From CAXTTV01 sp964247295 (lineage in GTDB: Bacteria; Chloroflexota; Ktedonobacteria; Ktedonobacterales; Ktedonobacteraceae): DNA of 17,678 nucleotides. The notes beneath the pieces were generated by a model. It saw nothing but the letters and a program-made list of their open reading frames with translations. It ran no database searches and had not been told where the DNA came from. The stretch covers positions 1 through 17,678 of the forward strand of contig CAXTTV010000098.1 in the NCBI GenBank assembly GCA_964247295.1, given 5' to 3'. A program made the position numbers and the translations under genes. Each line of letters starts with the position of its first letter. The first letter of the stretch is position 1. Below, piece after piece: positions 7,708-15,469 of the stretch.

Positions 7708-8132
7708 CAAGCAAAATCGGGATCGCCAAACCTCTTACTCAAAGGACTCTGCCTCAGCTTTTGAGGCAGAGTCCTCCTAAATCTCTCCTCTCCATACCCC
7801 GAAGGCGGCAGCCCAGTATTTACTTCTACCCCAAAAAAGCTCACGCTACATTTCATGTGAGATTTTATCTAAAAGCAACGTAGTTTACTATAGATACATT
7901 TGCAACAGTCTTCGGACAAAAGATTTTCTTGGGTGCCGTATCTACGTATCTATCCTTTTTCAATCTTAAGATGCACAGAGGTACATTATCTTTTACTATC
8001 CCTGACAGCTTCTATCCGAAAGCAAGCAACCAGACAGAAAAAAGAGTGTGTACATCTAAGTGCACAAGAGTTTCGCTATTTTAACGTAGTACAATTCTGG
8101 CAACGCTATTTTATTTAAAGGAGATTTCTCGA
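7708..8132. other. intergenic region between first and second binding-protein genes
   Basis: This stretch of 425 bases has no gene I trust. It contains the hairpin at 7743-7775 and an 8-base direct repeat AACGTAGT at 7877-7884 and 8083-8090. The second copy overlaps a TACAAT (8090-8095) that could be a -10 box, though no good -35 lies upstream. A strong ribosome-binding site (AAAGGAG, 8117-8123) precedes the ATG at 8133. Such a long upstream region is consistent with separate regulation of the second receptor gene. Confidence 0.5.
7743..7775 (+). terminator. stem-loop after first binding-protein gene
   Basis: Perfect 14-bp arms (AGGACTCTGCCTCA at 7743-7756 and its complement at 7762-7775) enclose the loop GCTTT. 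No U-tract follows (CCTAAATC), so it may be a 3'-end stabilising or Rho-assisted structure rather than a classical intrinsic terminator. Confidence 0.6.
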
Positions 8133-9851
8133 ATGAGAAAAGAGTCTAAGCTCTCCCTTAGTTTTCTGCTCACACTTATCTGTGTGATGGGTATGCTGCT
8201 AAGCGCCTGTGGCGGCGGCGGCAATAACGCCGCGTCTGGCGAAAAAGCGCCAGCCAACAAGCAGGTACTCCGTCAGGCCAATCCAGTCGCCGACCTGGGC
8301 TCTCTTGACCCAGCTGTGGAAAGTGATGCCCCCTCCTCGGCGGCGGTCGGCCTGGCCTTTGTTGGCCTGGTCTCGCTGGACAACAATATGAACATTCAGC
8401 CAGAGCTGGCCCAGAGCTGGGATACCTCGGCGGACGGCCTGACCTGGACCTTCCATCTACGTCCCGGCCTGAAGTTCAGCAATGGTGATCCCCTGACTTC
8501 TAAGGATGTCGCCTATACGTTTGATCGCGCGCTGGAGCCCGCCACCAAGTCTCAGACCGGCCCGGCCTACCTGATCTTGATCAAAGGAGCGTCTGAGCTG
8601 AACAGTGGCAAAGGCAAAACCATCATCGGCGACGGCATCAAAACTCCTGACGACAACACCGTTGCGATTACTTTGACGCAGAAAGCTGCCTACTTCTTAC
8701 AGACTCTCACCTACGATCCCTCCTGGATCGTGAATAAGAAGATTGTCGATAAGTACGGCGATCAGTTCCAAGAGCATGTTGCAGAGGGCGGCGGTGCCGG
8801 TCCCTGGAACGTTCAGACCTGGGAGCATAAAAAGCGGATCACAATGGTCCCCAACCAGAACTACTGGGGCCCCAAGCCACAGCTTACACGCTACGAGATG
8901 TACTTCTACGAAAACCCCAAAACTATCTATGAGGCTTATAAAACCGGTCAGCTTGATACTGCTGGCGTCCCGTCCGCGAACATCGCAGAGGCACGCACAA
9001 CCCTGAAGGATCAGTTCCGCCAGGACCCAGAGGTCTCGGTCTTCTACTATGGCTTCAACGAGCTCGTCAAGCCGTTTGATAACAAAAAGATTCGTCAGGC
9101 TTTTGCCCTGGCCGTCAATAAAGATCTGATCAACGATAAGGTTTGGAAAGGTGCCCGCCCCGCTATCAACAACATCATTCCTAAGGGGATTCCAGGCTAC
9201 AACGCTGATCTGAAGGGTATTGATGGTACCAACAGCACCAAAGGCAATCCCGAAATGGCGAAACAGTTGTTCGCCGATGGACTGAAAGAAGAGGGCTACA
9301 AGAGCGTTACTGATCTACCAAAACTCACCCTGCCCTATCAGTCTGGCTCGACCGATGTCAACAATGAAGTCACCATCTTGACCAGTACCTGGAAGTCGGT
9401 TCTGGGCGTGGATGTGAATCTTCAGGCGACAGACTTCCACAAGCTGCTCCAGTTGAAGTTCGGTTCTCAGAATAACGCTCAGGGCCTCCAGATGGCTCAG
9501 GACGGCTGGGGCGCGGACTATCCAGATCCACAGGACATTATCAGCATTCTCTTTGGCAAAAACGCGCAAAATAACTACTACAACTTCGGCCAGAACAAAA
9601 CCAAGGATGCCGCTGATCAGCAGAAGATCCAGGATGAGATCGCTCAGGCTGATGCTTCGCAGGATAAGACCGCGCGTATCCAACTGTACCAGAAAATTGA
9701 GAAAGAGATCGTCGATCAGGCCCCGGTTGTAATGGTCTACCAGCGCAACCAGGTCCACGTAGTTAAACCGTACGTCAAGGGATACATCTACAACACCAAG
9801 AATCAGGTCCCCGCACAGTACTGGCCCAACATCTACCTCACCAACCACTAA
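8133..9851 (+). CDS. oppA: peptide/oligopeptide ABC transporter substrate-binding lipoprotein (second of three)
   Basis: This is a 572-residue SBP_bac_5 protein. The signal peptide ends in lipobox LLSAC (C26) followed by GGGG. Hallmarks are the same as its neighbours: LAQSWDTSADGLTWTFHLRP, SKDVAYTFDRALEP, GGGAGPWNVQTWEH, NYWGPKPQ, KIRQAFALAVNKDLINDKVW and the shared ending NIYLTNH. The start is fixed by AAAGGAG a short distance upstream. Its codons end in C or G far more often than those of the first and third copies, which is what strong selection for expression, or a different origin, would give. It lacks the Cys that the other two share in the TYxCS segment (TYDPSW here). It has its own long upstream region and a good terminator. 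I infer it may be the main receptor for the OppBCDF machine downstream; the substrate is unknown. Confidence 0.94.
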   Translation: MRKESKLSLSFLLTLICVMGMLLSACGGGGNNAASGEKAPANKQVLRQANPVADLGSLDPAVESDAPSSAAVGLAFVGLVSLDNNMNIQPELAQSWDTSADGLTWTFHLRPGLKFSNGDPLTSKDVAYTFDRALEPATKSQTGPAYLILIKGASELNSGKGKTIIGDGIKTPDDNTVAITLTQKAAYFLQTLTYDPSWIVNKKIVDKYGDQFQEHVAEGGGAGPWNVQTWEHKKRITMVPNQNYWGPKPQLTRYEMYFYENPKTIYEAYKTGQLDTAGVPSANIAEARTTLKDQFRQDPEVSVFYYGFNELVKPFDNKKIRQAFALAVNKDLINDKVWKGARPAINNIIPKGIPGYNADLKGIDGTNSTKGNPEMAKQLFADGLKEEGYKSVTDLPKLTLPYQSGSTDVNNEVTILTSTWKSVLGVDVNLQATDFHKLLQLKFGSQNNAQGLQMAQDGWGADYPDPQDIISILFGKNAQNNYYNFGQNKTKDAADQQKIQDEIAQADASQDKTARIQLYQKIEKEIVDQAPVVMVYQRNQVHVVKPYVKGYIYNTKNQVPAQYWPNIYLTNH

Positions 9852-9873
9852 GCTTCATTTCTTTTCAAAACAG

Positions 9874-9909
9874 GGAGGTTGCGGCACTAACGCCACAACC
9901 TCCTTTTTT
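9874..9909 (+). terminator. intrinsic terminator after second binding-protein gene
   Basis: GGAGGTTGCGGC (9874-9885) pairs with GCCACAACCTCC (9892-9903) with one C/A mismatch and a 6-base loop, followed directly by six T. Confidence 0.85.
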
Positions 9910-9928
9910 ACAATTTTTGGATACAAAG

Positions 9929-9950
9929 ACATCATTTCAAGAAATGATGT
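9929..9950. promoter_or_regulatory. operator-like perfect palindrome upstream of third binding-protein gene
   Basis: Arms ACATCATTTC (9929-9938) and GAAATGATGT (9941-9950) are exact reverse complements with only AA between them. A two-base spacer disfavors an RNA hairpin and fits a dimeric DNA-binding protein. It lies 20 bases after a terminator and about 200 bases before the likely start of the third receptor gene. I found no second copy by eye upstream of the other receptors. Confidence 0.5.
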
Positions 9951-10083
9951 TTATCTTCCACTTCTGTTCCCGGAGAGATCTGGTTTTCTAATAGATCCCT
10001 CTTTTATTGCGGAAGCGTACCCAAAATAACTATCAAAATAAAACCTTCTATGCAAATACTCAAATATATGGCATGGTAGACTC

Positions 10084-10089
10084 TATACT
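10084..10089 (+). promoter_or_regulatory. weak candidate -10 element for third binding-protein gene
   Basis: TATACT matches the -10 consensus at 5 of 6 positions, but no recognisable -35 lies 16-18 bases upstream. If real, transcription would start near 10096, downstream of the ATG at 10093, which would support the start at 10150. Confidence 0.3.
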
Positions 10090-10149
10090 AAAATGGAGAG
10101 TTATGTAGACGAGCCTACCGACAACAAGTATTTTGAGGGGAAGATTTTT

Positions 10150-11874
10150 ATGCGTGTTGGCAAACATCTATCTGTACGAGTTCTCCTATCTGGTCTCTTT
10201 CTTGTTCTTTTTACTGGCTGTGCACCTTCGCAAGGGATGCTTCAAAGCGCTGAAAAAGCGCCAAAGGATCAACAAATCTTTCGACAGCCAATCAATTTAT
10301 CGGATGTGACAACGTTAGATCCCGCCCTGGTCTCAGATGTTGAGACAGCGAAGGCGGTAGATATGATGTTTACAGGGTTAGTCTCATTAGATGACAACCA
10401 GAAGGTAGTACCAGAGCTGGCTCAGAGCTGGAACGTTTCAGAAGACAGCCGAACCTGGACCTTTCATCTGCGCAAAGACTTGAAGTTTAGCGATGGAAGC
10501 CCAATGAACTCACAAGACATCGCGTACAGCATCGACCGGGCCATTCAACCAGATCTCCGTTCACAAACAGCCTCGGTCTATTTAGCACTACTCAAAGATG
10601 CGAACAAGATGTTGAATGGGAAAATCAAGACACTTATCGGAGATAGCCTTCTCACTCCCAATAAGGATACACTGATTATTATTACCAGCCGACCCGCCGG
10701 GTATTTTCTCCAATCACTCACGTATATCTGTTCCGCAGTTGTCGAGAAAAAAATGGTGGACAAATATGGAACTGATTTTACCAAACATCTTAGTGAGGGC
10801 GGTGGGACAGGCCCCTTTAAACTGGTTGAGTACACACCTTTAAAACAGATTGTGATGGTCCCCAATCCATATTATTATGGACCGAAGCCGCAGCTACAAA
10901 AAGTGATCATGCCGTTTTATGTCCAGGCAGATTCAAGCTATCGTGCCTACGAGGCCGGGCAAATCGACGAAACGGCGATCCCCTCGGTCAACTATCTTAA
11001 AGAGAAGACTCATGGCGTCGGCTTTCATCAGGTGGGTCAGCAGGTGATCCACTATTATGGAATGAATTATCTGAAATCTCCGTTTGACAACGTTCACATC
11101 CGTAAGGCTTTCGCCCTGGCTCTCAATAAAGATCTACTAGTTCACACTATCTGGAAAGATAGATATATCGCGACCAACCACATTGCTCCAACTGGGATCG
11201 CGAATTACGATAATAGCAATCTGCCTGGACCAGATCTCATAAAAAAAACTAACGGGGATACAGCGAAAGCGCGGGAGGAGCTTCAGCAGGGTCTGCAAGA
11301 GAAGGGGTGGACAAACGCAGGGCAGGTTCCGAAGATCACCATATATATCTATAGTGGCAGTAAAGACCAGATCAACGAGGCCGAAGCATGCATTAATATG
11401 TGGAAAACCGTTCTAGGTATTGAACCAAAGATCGTGACTATTAATTTTGACGAGCTTATCAACAAAGAGTTGCCTAAAAGTGGGGACTCGCACGATGTGG
11501 ATATGCAGATGTGGAGCACAGCCTGGTCAGCCGACTATCCCGATCCTCAGAATTGGTTGACACTCCAATTTGGCGCGGGAGCTATCAATAATAGCGGGAA
11601 CTATGGTGATGCCAGCTTACCGCCCGACGTTCACCAGAGGCAGCAGAGCGTCCAGCTTCAGCTTACACGCGCGGATGCTTCCACAGATACAGGGATCAGA
11701 ATGAACATTTATAGTCAGGCGGAAACCCAGTTGATCGATGATGTGGCCTGGCTCCCAATCCTCCAGCGTGTAGGATCTTACCTGCTCAGGCCCACAGTTA
11801 TCGGGAGAGTGTATAACCAGACGGGCGTGATCCCACCCCAGGATTGGGGCAATATCTATATCGCAGCTCACTAA
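10150..11874 (+). CDS. oppA: peptide/oligopeptide ABC transporter substrate-binding lipoprotein (third of three)
   Basis: This is an SBP_bac_5 protein. I choose the ATG at 10150 (574 residues) rather than the in-frame ATG at 10093. GAGGGG (10135-10140) sits 9 bases before 10150, and from there the protein begins with a textbook lipoprotein signal ending in LFTGC (C24), the same Cys position as in the first copy. The longer form would put 19 polar residues before the signal. Family motifs include VSLDDNQKVVPELAQSW, RTWTFHLRKDLKFSDGSP, GGGTGPFKLVEYTP, NPYYYGPKPQ and IRKAFALALNKDLLVHTIW, with the ending NIYIAAH. It is closer by eye to the first copy than to the second. A terminator follows, so cotranscription with the permeases would need readthrough. 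Substrate unknown. Confidence 0.92.
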   Translation: MRVGKHLSVRVLLSGLFLVLFTGCAPSQGMLQSAEKAPKDQQIFRQPINLSDVTTLDPALVSDVETAKAVDMMFTGLVSLDDNQKVVPELAQSWNVSEDSRTWTFHLRKDLKFSDGSPMNSQDIAYSIDRAIQPDLRSQTASVYLALLKDANKMLNGKIKTLIGDSLLTPNKDTLIIITSRPAGYFLQSLTYICSAVVEKKMVDKYGTDFTKHLSEGGGTGPFKLVEYTPLKQIVMVPNPYYYGPKPQLQKVIMPFYVQADSSYRAYEAGQIDETAIPSVNYLKEKTHGVGFHQVGQQVIHYYGMNYLKSPFDNVHIRKAFALALNKDLLVHTIWKDRYIATNHIAPTGIANYDNSNLPGPDLIKKTNGDTAKAREELQQGLQEKGWTNAGQVPKITIYIYSGSKDQINEAEACINMWKTVLGIEPKIVTINFDELINKELPKSGDSHDVDMQMWSTAWSADYPDPQNWLTLQFGAGAINNSGNYGDASLPPDVHQRQQSVQLQLTRADASTDTGIRMNIYSQAETQLIDDVAWLPILQRVGSYLLRPTVIGRVYNQTGVIPPQDWGNIYIAAH

Positions 11875-12361
11875 AACAAAGGAAAAAGAGGGTGGTCTGT
11901 CAGAAGATAGACCGCCCTTTTGCGTATAAAGGATAACTAATTCTTTTTAAGGAGTCAAAATACGGACGTAATGACCAATTTCCTAGTTGTTTTTTGCTAC
12001 TATAAAAGGTAAAATCTTAGGAGACACCCCACATATCCCATACTGCACTCACCATACAAGAGCAGCAGTGAAAGGCTTTCCGTTCACCTGTTAGTGATTC
12101 AGAGAGGAGTTACATCTAAAAACAGGTTGGTCTGGCTTGACTTTCAAAAAAATCGTCACCTGGAATACGTAAAATTTCGTTTGGGTACCAGTTGACCCAC
12201 AATGGCAACAGAGTTTTTTCAGAAAAGGTGCCAATTTTCGGAACTTCATCTGTCAAAAAACCGGGTCGGGACGAAGTCGACTACACGTACAACGACGATC
12301 CTGCTCATGTGGGATCTCACAAGCAAAATGCAACCTCAAGCAAGAAAATAAGGGGCATAGC
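11875..12361. other. intergenic leader region upstream of oppB
   Basis: This stretch of 487 bases starts with the terminator at 11889-11921 and has no convincing gene. A TTGACT at 12137-12142 is followed after 18 bases by TGGAAT, only a 4 of 6 match to a -10 box. TATAAA at 12001-12006 has no -35. TGGGT/ACCCA (12182-12200) and GTGAA/TTCAC (12068-12087) are short inverted repeats. The region is long for a simple promoter and could carry a long 5' leader. The ribosome-binding site for oppB is AAGGGG, 6 bases before the ATG. Confidence 0.5.
11889..11921 (+). terminator. intrinsic terminator after third binding-protein gene
   Basis: AGGGTGGTCTGTC (11889-11901) pairs with GATAGACCGCCCT (11906-11918) through 11 Watson-Crick pairs and two G-U wobbles, loop AGAA, followed by TTT. 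Confidence 0.8.
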
Positions 12362-13305
12362 ATGGTTCAATTTCTGGTTAAAAGGTTGATTGGACTCCTA
12401 TTCGTGGTTTTCGGTGTAACCTTTATCACATTCATTATGGGATATAACGCGCCTGGCGATCCAATTAAGGGCTTGCTGGGGCAACACTTCAATCCAGTAT
12501 NNNNNNNNNNGGCCTGGATCTCCCCTGGTATCAACAATACTGGAATTACCTGACACACCTTATTCATTTTGATTTTGGATATTCCTTTAAGTACCAGAAT
12601 CGCGCCGTCTGGGACATCTTAAAAGATGGTGTTCCTGTTTCCCTCGAACTCGGCTTCTGGGCTCTTCTCCTTCAGGTGCTTATTGGTGTCCCGCTGGGTG
12701 TCTGGTCCGCGCTTAAGTCAAATACCTGGGTTGATACAGCCAATATGGCGATCGTCCTCACTATTTATGCCGTTCCTGTATTTGTTCTGGCTGTGCTTTT
12801 CCAGGTTTTTATCGTCTGGTTGGATAAACAGACGGGGGGGGGCTGGCCGGTCTCGCAATGGGGGACTCCCTGGCACTACACCTGGACAGATATTCAATAC
12901 AAAATCGCGCCGATCCTCGTTTATACGAGCGCTGGCCTGGCCTACCTCGCTCGCCTGGCCCGAACCAGCATGCTGGAAGTGCTACGCCAGGATTATGTGC
13001 GCACCGCTCGGGCTAAAGGGATGCGAGAGAATATTGTCATTTACCGGCACGCACTCCGCAACGCGATGATCCCTCTTGTCACAGTGATTGGCCTCTCTAT
13101 CGGATTACTGGTTACCGGCGCATTCTTTATTGAACAGATCTTCCAGATTCCCGGCATTGCTGGCATTACATTGTCCTCCATCAATGATCGTGACTACCCG
13201 GTAATTCAGGCAACCGTTATTTTGTTGGCAACGGCTGTTGTTCTAGGCAATCTGATTTCAGACCTTCTTTATACCGTTGTTGATCCTCGCATCAAGGCCG
13301 AATAG
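12362..13305 (+). CDS. oppB: peptide ABC transporter permease OppB/DppB family (interrupted by assembly gap)
   Basis: This is an inner-membrane permease of the BPD_transp_1 family. The first segment begins VQFLVKRLIGLLFVV, the standard OppB first membrane helix, and runs to GDPIKGLLGQHFNP before the N run at 12501-12510. After the gap the same gene continues in another register from GLDLPWYQQYWNYL, through further membrane helices, to the EAA loop (VRTARAKGM...HALRNAMIP) that docks on the ATPases, and ends VVDPRIKAE. The frame change is caused by the placeholder: the single base left before it needs a gap of 3n+2. From family alignment I expect roughly 30-40 missing bases, so the true protein is about 320-325 residues. 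It is first of a tight operon; oppC starts 15 bases after the stop, with AGGAGG between them. Confidence 0.92.
12501..12510. other. assembly gap (N run) inside oppB
   Basis: Ten N are a placeholder, not a measured length: 10 leaves the two halves of oppB out of frame, whereas OppB homologs have a contiguous segment of about ten more residues here (of the type LRxxLGLDxPW). Confidence 0.95.
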
Positions 13306-13320
13306 GAGGCAAGACAAGAA

Positions 13321-14460
13321 ATGGACATGAAGGATAATCGAACAGAGCAACAAGATGACTCTCCAGGAATCATGACTCCCGACTCTACCTCGATCCCTCC
13401 TCTACCGGAGATGAACGCGATGACGGCCAGCCCGGATAACACCCCGGTCGCGGTCGTCGAAGATGTCAAGCAGACAGATATCAACACGAAAAATCAAAGT
13501 AAAAAGTCGCGCACTCCCCTACAAGAGTCGTTACTGCGGTTAAGAAGAGATAAACGCGCCATGGTAAGCGCTGGTGTGATTGTCTTTTTTGTATTGCTCT
13601 CCGTCCTGGGCCCTTTCATTTATAAGCATATTGGTGGTTCCTACCAGAGCGATACCAATGGCACGATCGATGCCGGCCAGTACCATAGTTTTGACCATCA
13701 GGAGCTTAGCCGTCAGGATGAGAGTCCATCAGGGCAATACTGGCTGGGGACAGACCAGTTGGGGCGTGATATCTTCGCCCGCCTGATGCAAGGCATGCTC
13801 ATCTCAATCACGGTGGCGCTACTGGTCGAGGTGGTTGATATTGGACTGGGCATTTTTGTCGGTGTGCTTGCCGGGTACTATGGCGGCTGGATCGATCAGG
13901 TCCTGGCCCGCTTCACAGATATTATGTTCGCCTTTCCAGGATTGCTTTTTGTCATTCTGCTCACCGGCATCATTGGAGCAAAGTTTGATGATGCTCTGGC
14001 CAGTGTCCCTATCCTTGGCGCGAACGGGAATGCTCGCCTGCTGCTGGTCTCGATGGCTCTAGCATTGACAGCCTGGCCGCTGATGGCCCGTTATGTACGC
14101 GGACAGGCGCTGCAATTAAAACAGCAGCAGTTTGTTGAGGCGGCCAAAACGTCGGGAACAACGGACGCCAAGATCATTCTAAAGCATATTGTGCCGAACC
14201 TGTTCAGTATTGTTGTTGTGGCGGCAACCCTCAATCTGTCCAATACGATTGTGGGTGAGGCTGGCATTAGCCTGCTGGGACTGGGTGTGCAGGCTCCAGG
14301 ATCGAGTATCGGCCTGATGATCGCTGATGCCCAGGCTTCTGTTGATACACATCCATTGGAGACGCTGATCCCCTCCCTTGCATTGGCGATATTGGTGTTG
14401 GCCTTCTCATTCCTGGGCGATGGCCTGCGGGATGCTTTTGATCCTCGATCGAAAGATTAG
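13321..14460 (+). CDS. oppC: peptide ABC transporter permease OppC/DppC family
   Basis: This 379-residue inner-membrane permease pairs with OppB to form the translocation channel. Conserved parts are the N-terminal OppC segment (LRRDKRAMVSAGVIVFFVLL, residues about 74-95), the periplasm-facing HxLGTDQLGRD-type motif (YWLGTDQLGRDIFAR), and the EAA loop VEAAKTSGTTDAKIILKHI followed by GISLLGLGVQAPGSSIG. The first ~70 residues are an extra hydrophilic stretch, rich in Asp, Thr, Ser and Pro, that standard OppC proteins (about 300 residues) lack. AGGAGG (13304-13309) is 11 bases before this ATG; an alternative ATG six bases later hardly changes the protein, and no later start with a good site removes the extension. 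Fourteen bases or so separate it from oppB, and its stop overlaps a possible GTG for oppD. Confidence 0.94.
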   Translation: MDMKDNRTEQQDDSPGIMTPDSTSIPPLPEMNAMTASPDNTPVAVVEDVKQTDINTKNQSKKSRTPLQESLLRLRRDKRAMVSAGVIVFFVLLSVLGPFIYKHIGGSYQSDTNGTIDAGQYHSFDHQELSRQDESPSGQYWLGTDQLGRDIFARLMQGMLISITVALLVEVVDIGLGIFVGVLAGYYGGWIDQVLARFTDIMFAFPGLLFVILLTGIIGAKFDDALASVPILGANGNARLLLVSMALALTAWPLMARYVRGQALQLKQQQFVEAAKTSGTTDAKIILKHIVPNLFSIVVVAATLNLSNTIVGEAGISLLGLGVQAPGSSIGLMIADAQASVDTHPLETLIPSLALAILVLAFSFLGDGLRDAFDPRSKD

Positions 14461-14477
14461 TGAGCGGAGATACAACA

Positions 14478-15455
14478 ATGGCAGAAAATCTGCTGGAAGT
14501 AAATAATTTAAAGACCTACTTTTTCACCCGTGGTGGAGTGGTCAAAGCGGTTGATGACGTTTCCTTTAAAATGAAACCTGGAGAGACGCTAGGCGTGGTA
14601 GGAGAGAGTGGAAGCGGCAAAAGCGTGACGGCCCTCTCAGCGATCCGCTTGATCGCTACTCCTCCTGGTAAAATTGTGGATGGAGAGATTCTTTTCTACG
14701 GCGATAACATTCTTGAGAAGAGCATGGATCAACTGACCGACTTACGCGGCAGTAAGATCTCGATGATCTTTCAGGACCCGATGACCTCGCTGAACCCGGT
14801 CTACACGATCGGCTTTCAGATCTCTGAAACGGTGAAACGCCACGTAAAAGGGATCAGTAACGACCAGGCCAACAAACGCGCCATTGAGATGCTGGATGTG
14901 GTAGGCATTCCCGATGCCAAGCGCCGCGTCAAAAACTATCCCCATGAATTCAGCGGTGGCATGCGTCAACGCGCGATGATCGCGATCGCCCTGGCCTGTA
15001 ACCCCCAGCTTCTTATCGCGGACGAACCCACGACCGCGCTGGACGTGACGATCCAAGCGCAGATTCTGGATCTGATGAAGGGCCTATCAAAGGACTTTAA
15101 TACAGCAGTCATGCTCATCACTCACGATCTCGGTGTGGTCGCTGGTATCTGTCAGCATGTGAATGTCATGTATGCTGGTCGTATTGTTGAGTCGGCCCCC
15201 GTCAATCAGATCTTTGATTCGCCAGCCCACCCCTACACAACTGGTCTGCTGGCCTCGATTCCCCGTCTGGATGAGGGCAGGGGCGCGCGCCTGACACCAA
15301 TCAAAGGACAGCCACCTGATCTTTCCAAACCAATTGTCGGTTGCCCCTACGCGCCACGTTGCCCCAAGCGACAACAGCGCTGCACAGAAGAGCGACCAGA
15401 ATTGATGCCGGTCGGACGCGGCGAACAGCTCGCGGCCTGCTTCTATCCAAATTAA
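14478..15455 (+). CDS. oppD: peptide ABC transporter ATP-binding protein OppD/DppD
   Basis: This is a cytoplasmic ATPase, 325 residues from the ATG at 14478 (GCGGAGA 7 bases upstream). A GTG at 14460 overlapping the oppC stop would add six residues. In order it has Walker A GESGSGKS, Q-loop MIFQDPMTSLNP, signature FSGGMRQRAMIA, Walker B LLIADEPTTALD and switch LITHDLGVV. The C-terminal oligopeptide-transporter extension has GCPYAPRCPKRQQRC and a last Cys in AACFYP. These four cysteines match the pattern that binds an iron-sulfur cluster in characterised DppD-type subunits. It should pair with OppF as a heterodimer driving uptake. All catalytic residues are present. Confidence 0.95.
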   Translation: MAENLLEVNNLKTYFFTRGGVVKAVDDVSFKMKPGETLGVVGESGSGKSVTALSAIRLIATPPGKIVDGEILFYGDNILEKSMDQLTDLRGSKISMIFQDPMTSLNPVYTIGFQISETVKRHVKGISNDQANKRAIEMLDVVGIPDAKRRVKNYPHEFSGGMRQRAMIAIALACNPQLLIADEPTTALDVTIQAQILDLMKGLSKDFNTAVMLITHDLGVVAGICQHVNVMYAGRIVESAPVNQIFDSPAHPYTTGLLASIPRLDEGRGARLTPIKGQPPDLSKPIVGCPYAPRCPKRQQRCTEERPELMPVGRGEQLAACFYPN

Positions 15456-15469
15456 GAAAAGAGAAAAAG

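Noticed and set aside
7840..7861. Imperfect hairpin CTCA...ACAT TTC ATGT GAG followed by ATTTTAT
   Set aside because: A 4-base one-sided bulge and only 7 pairs; too weak to call a terminator or operator.
7900..8118. Open frame of 72 codons between the first two receptor genes
   Set aside because: TTG start, no ribosome-binding site, composition unlike the neighbouring proteins, and it covers putative regulatory DNA.
9315..9848. Minus-strand open frame of 177 codons opposite the second receptor gene
   Set aside because: It is the antisense shadow of a C/G-ending codon gene; the residue pattern (Leu/Val/Asp-rich) is typical of antisense frames.
12192..12389. Open frame of 65 codons in the oppB leader overlapping the oppB start
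   Set aside because: It starts at TTG without a ribosome-binding site, overlaps oppB in another frame and resembles no known leader peptide.
12626..13069. Plus-strand open frame of 147 codons inside oppB
   Set aside because: It runs in the wrong register across clear OppB membrane helices and the EAA loop.
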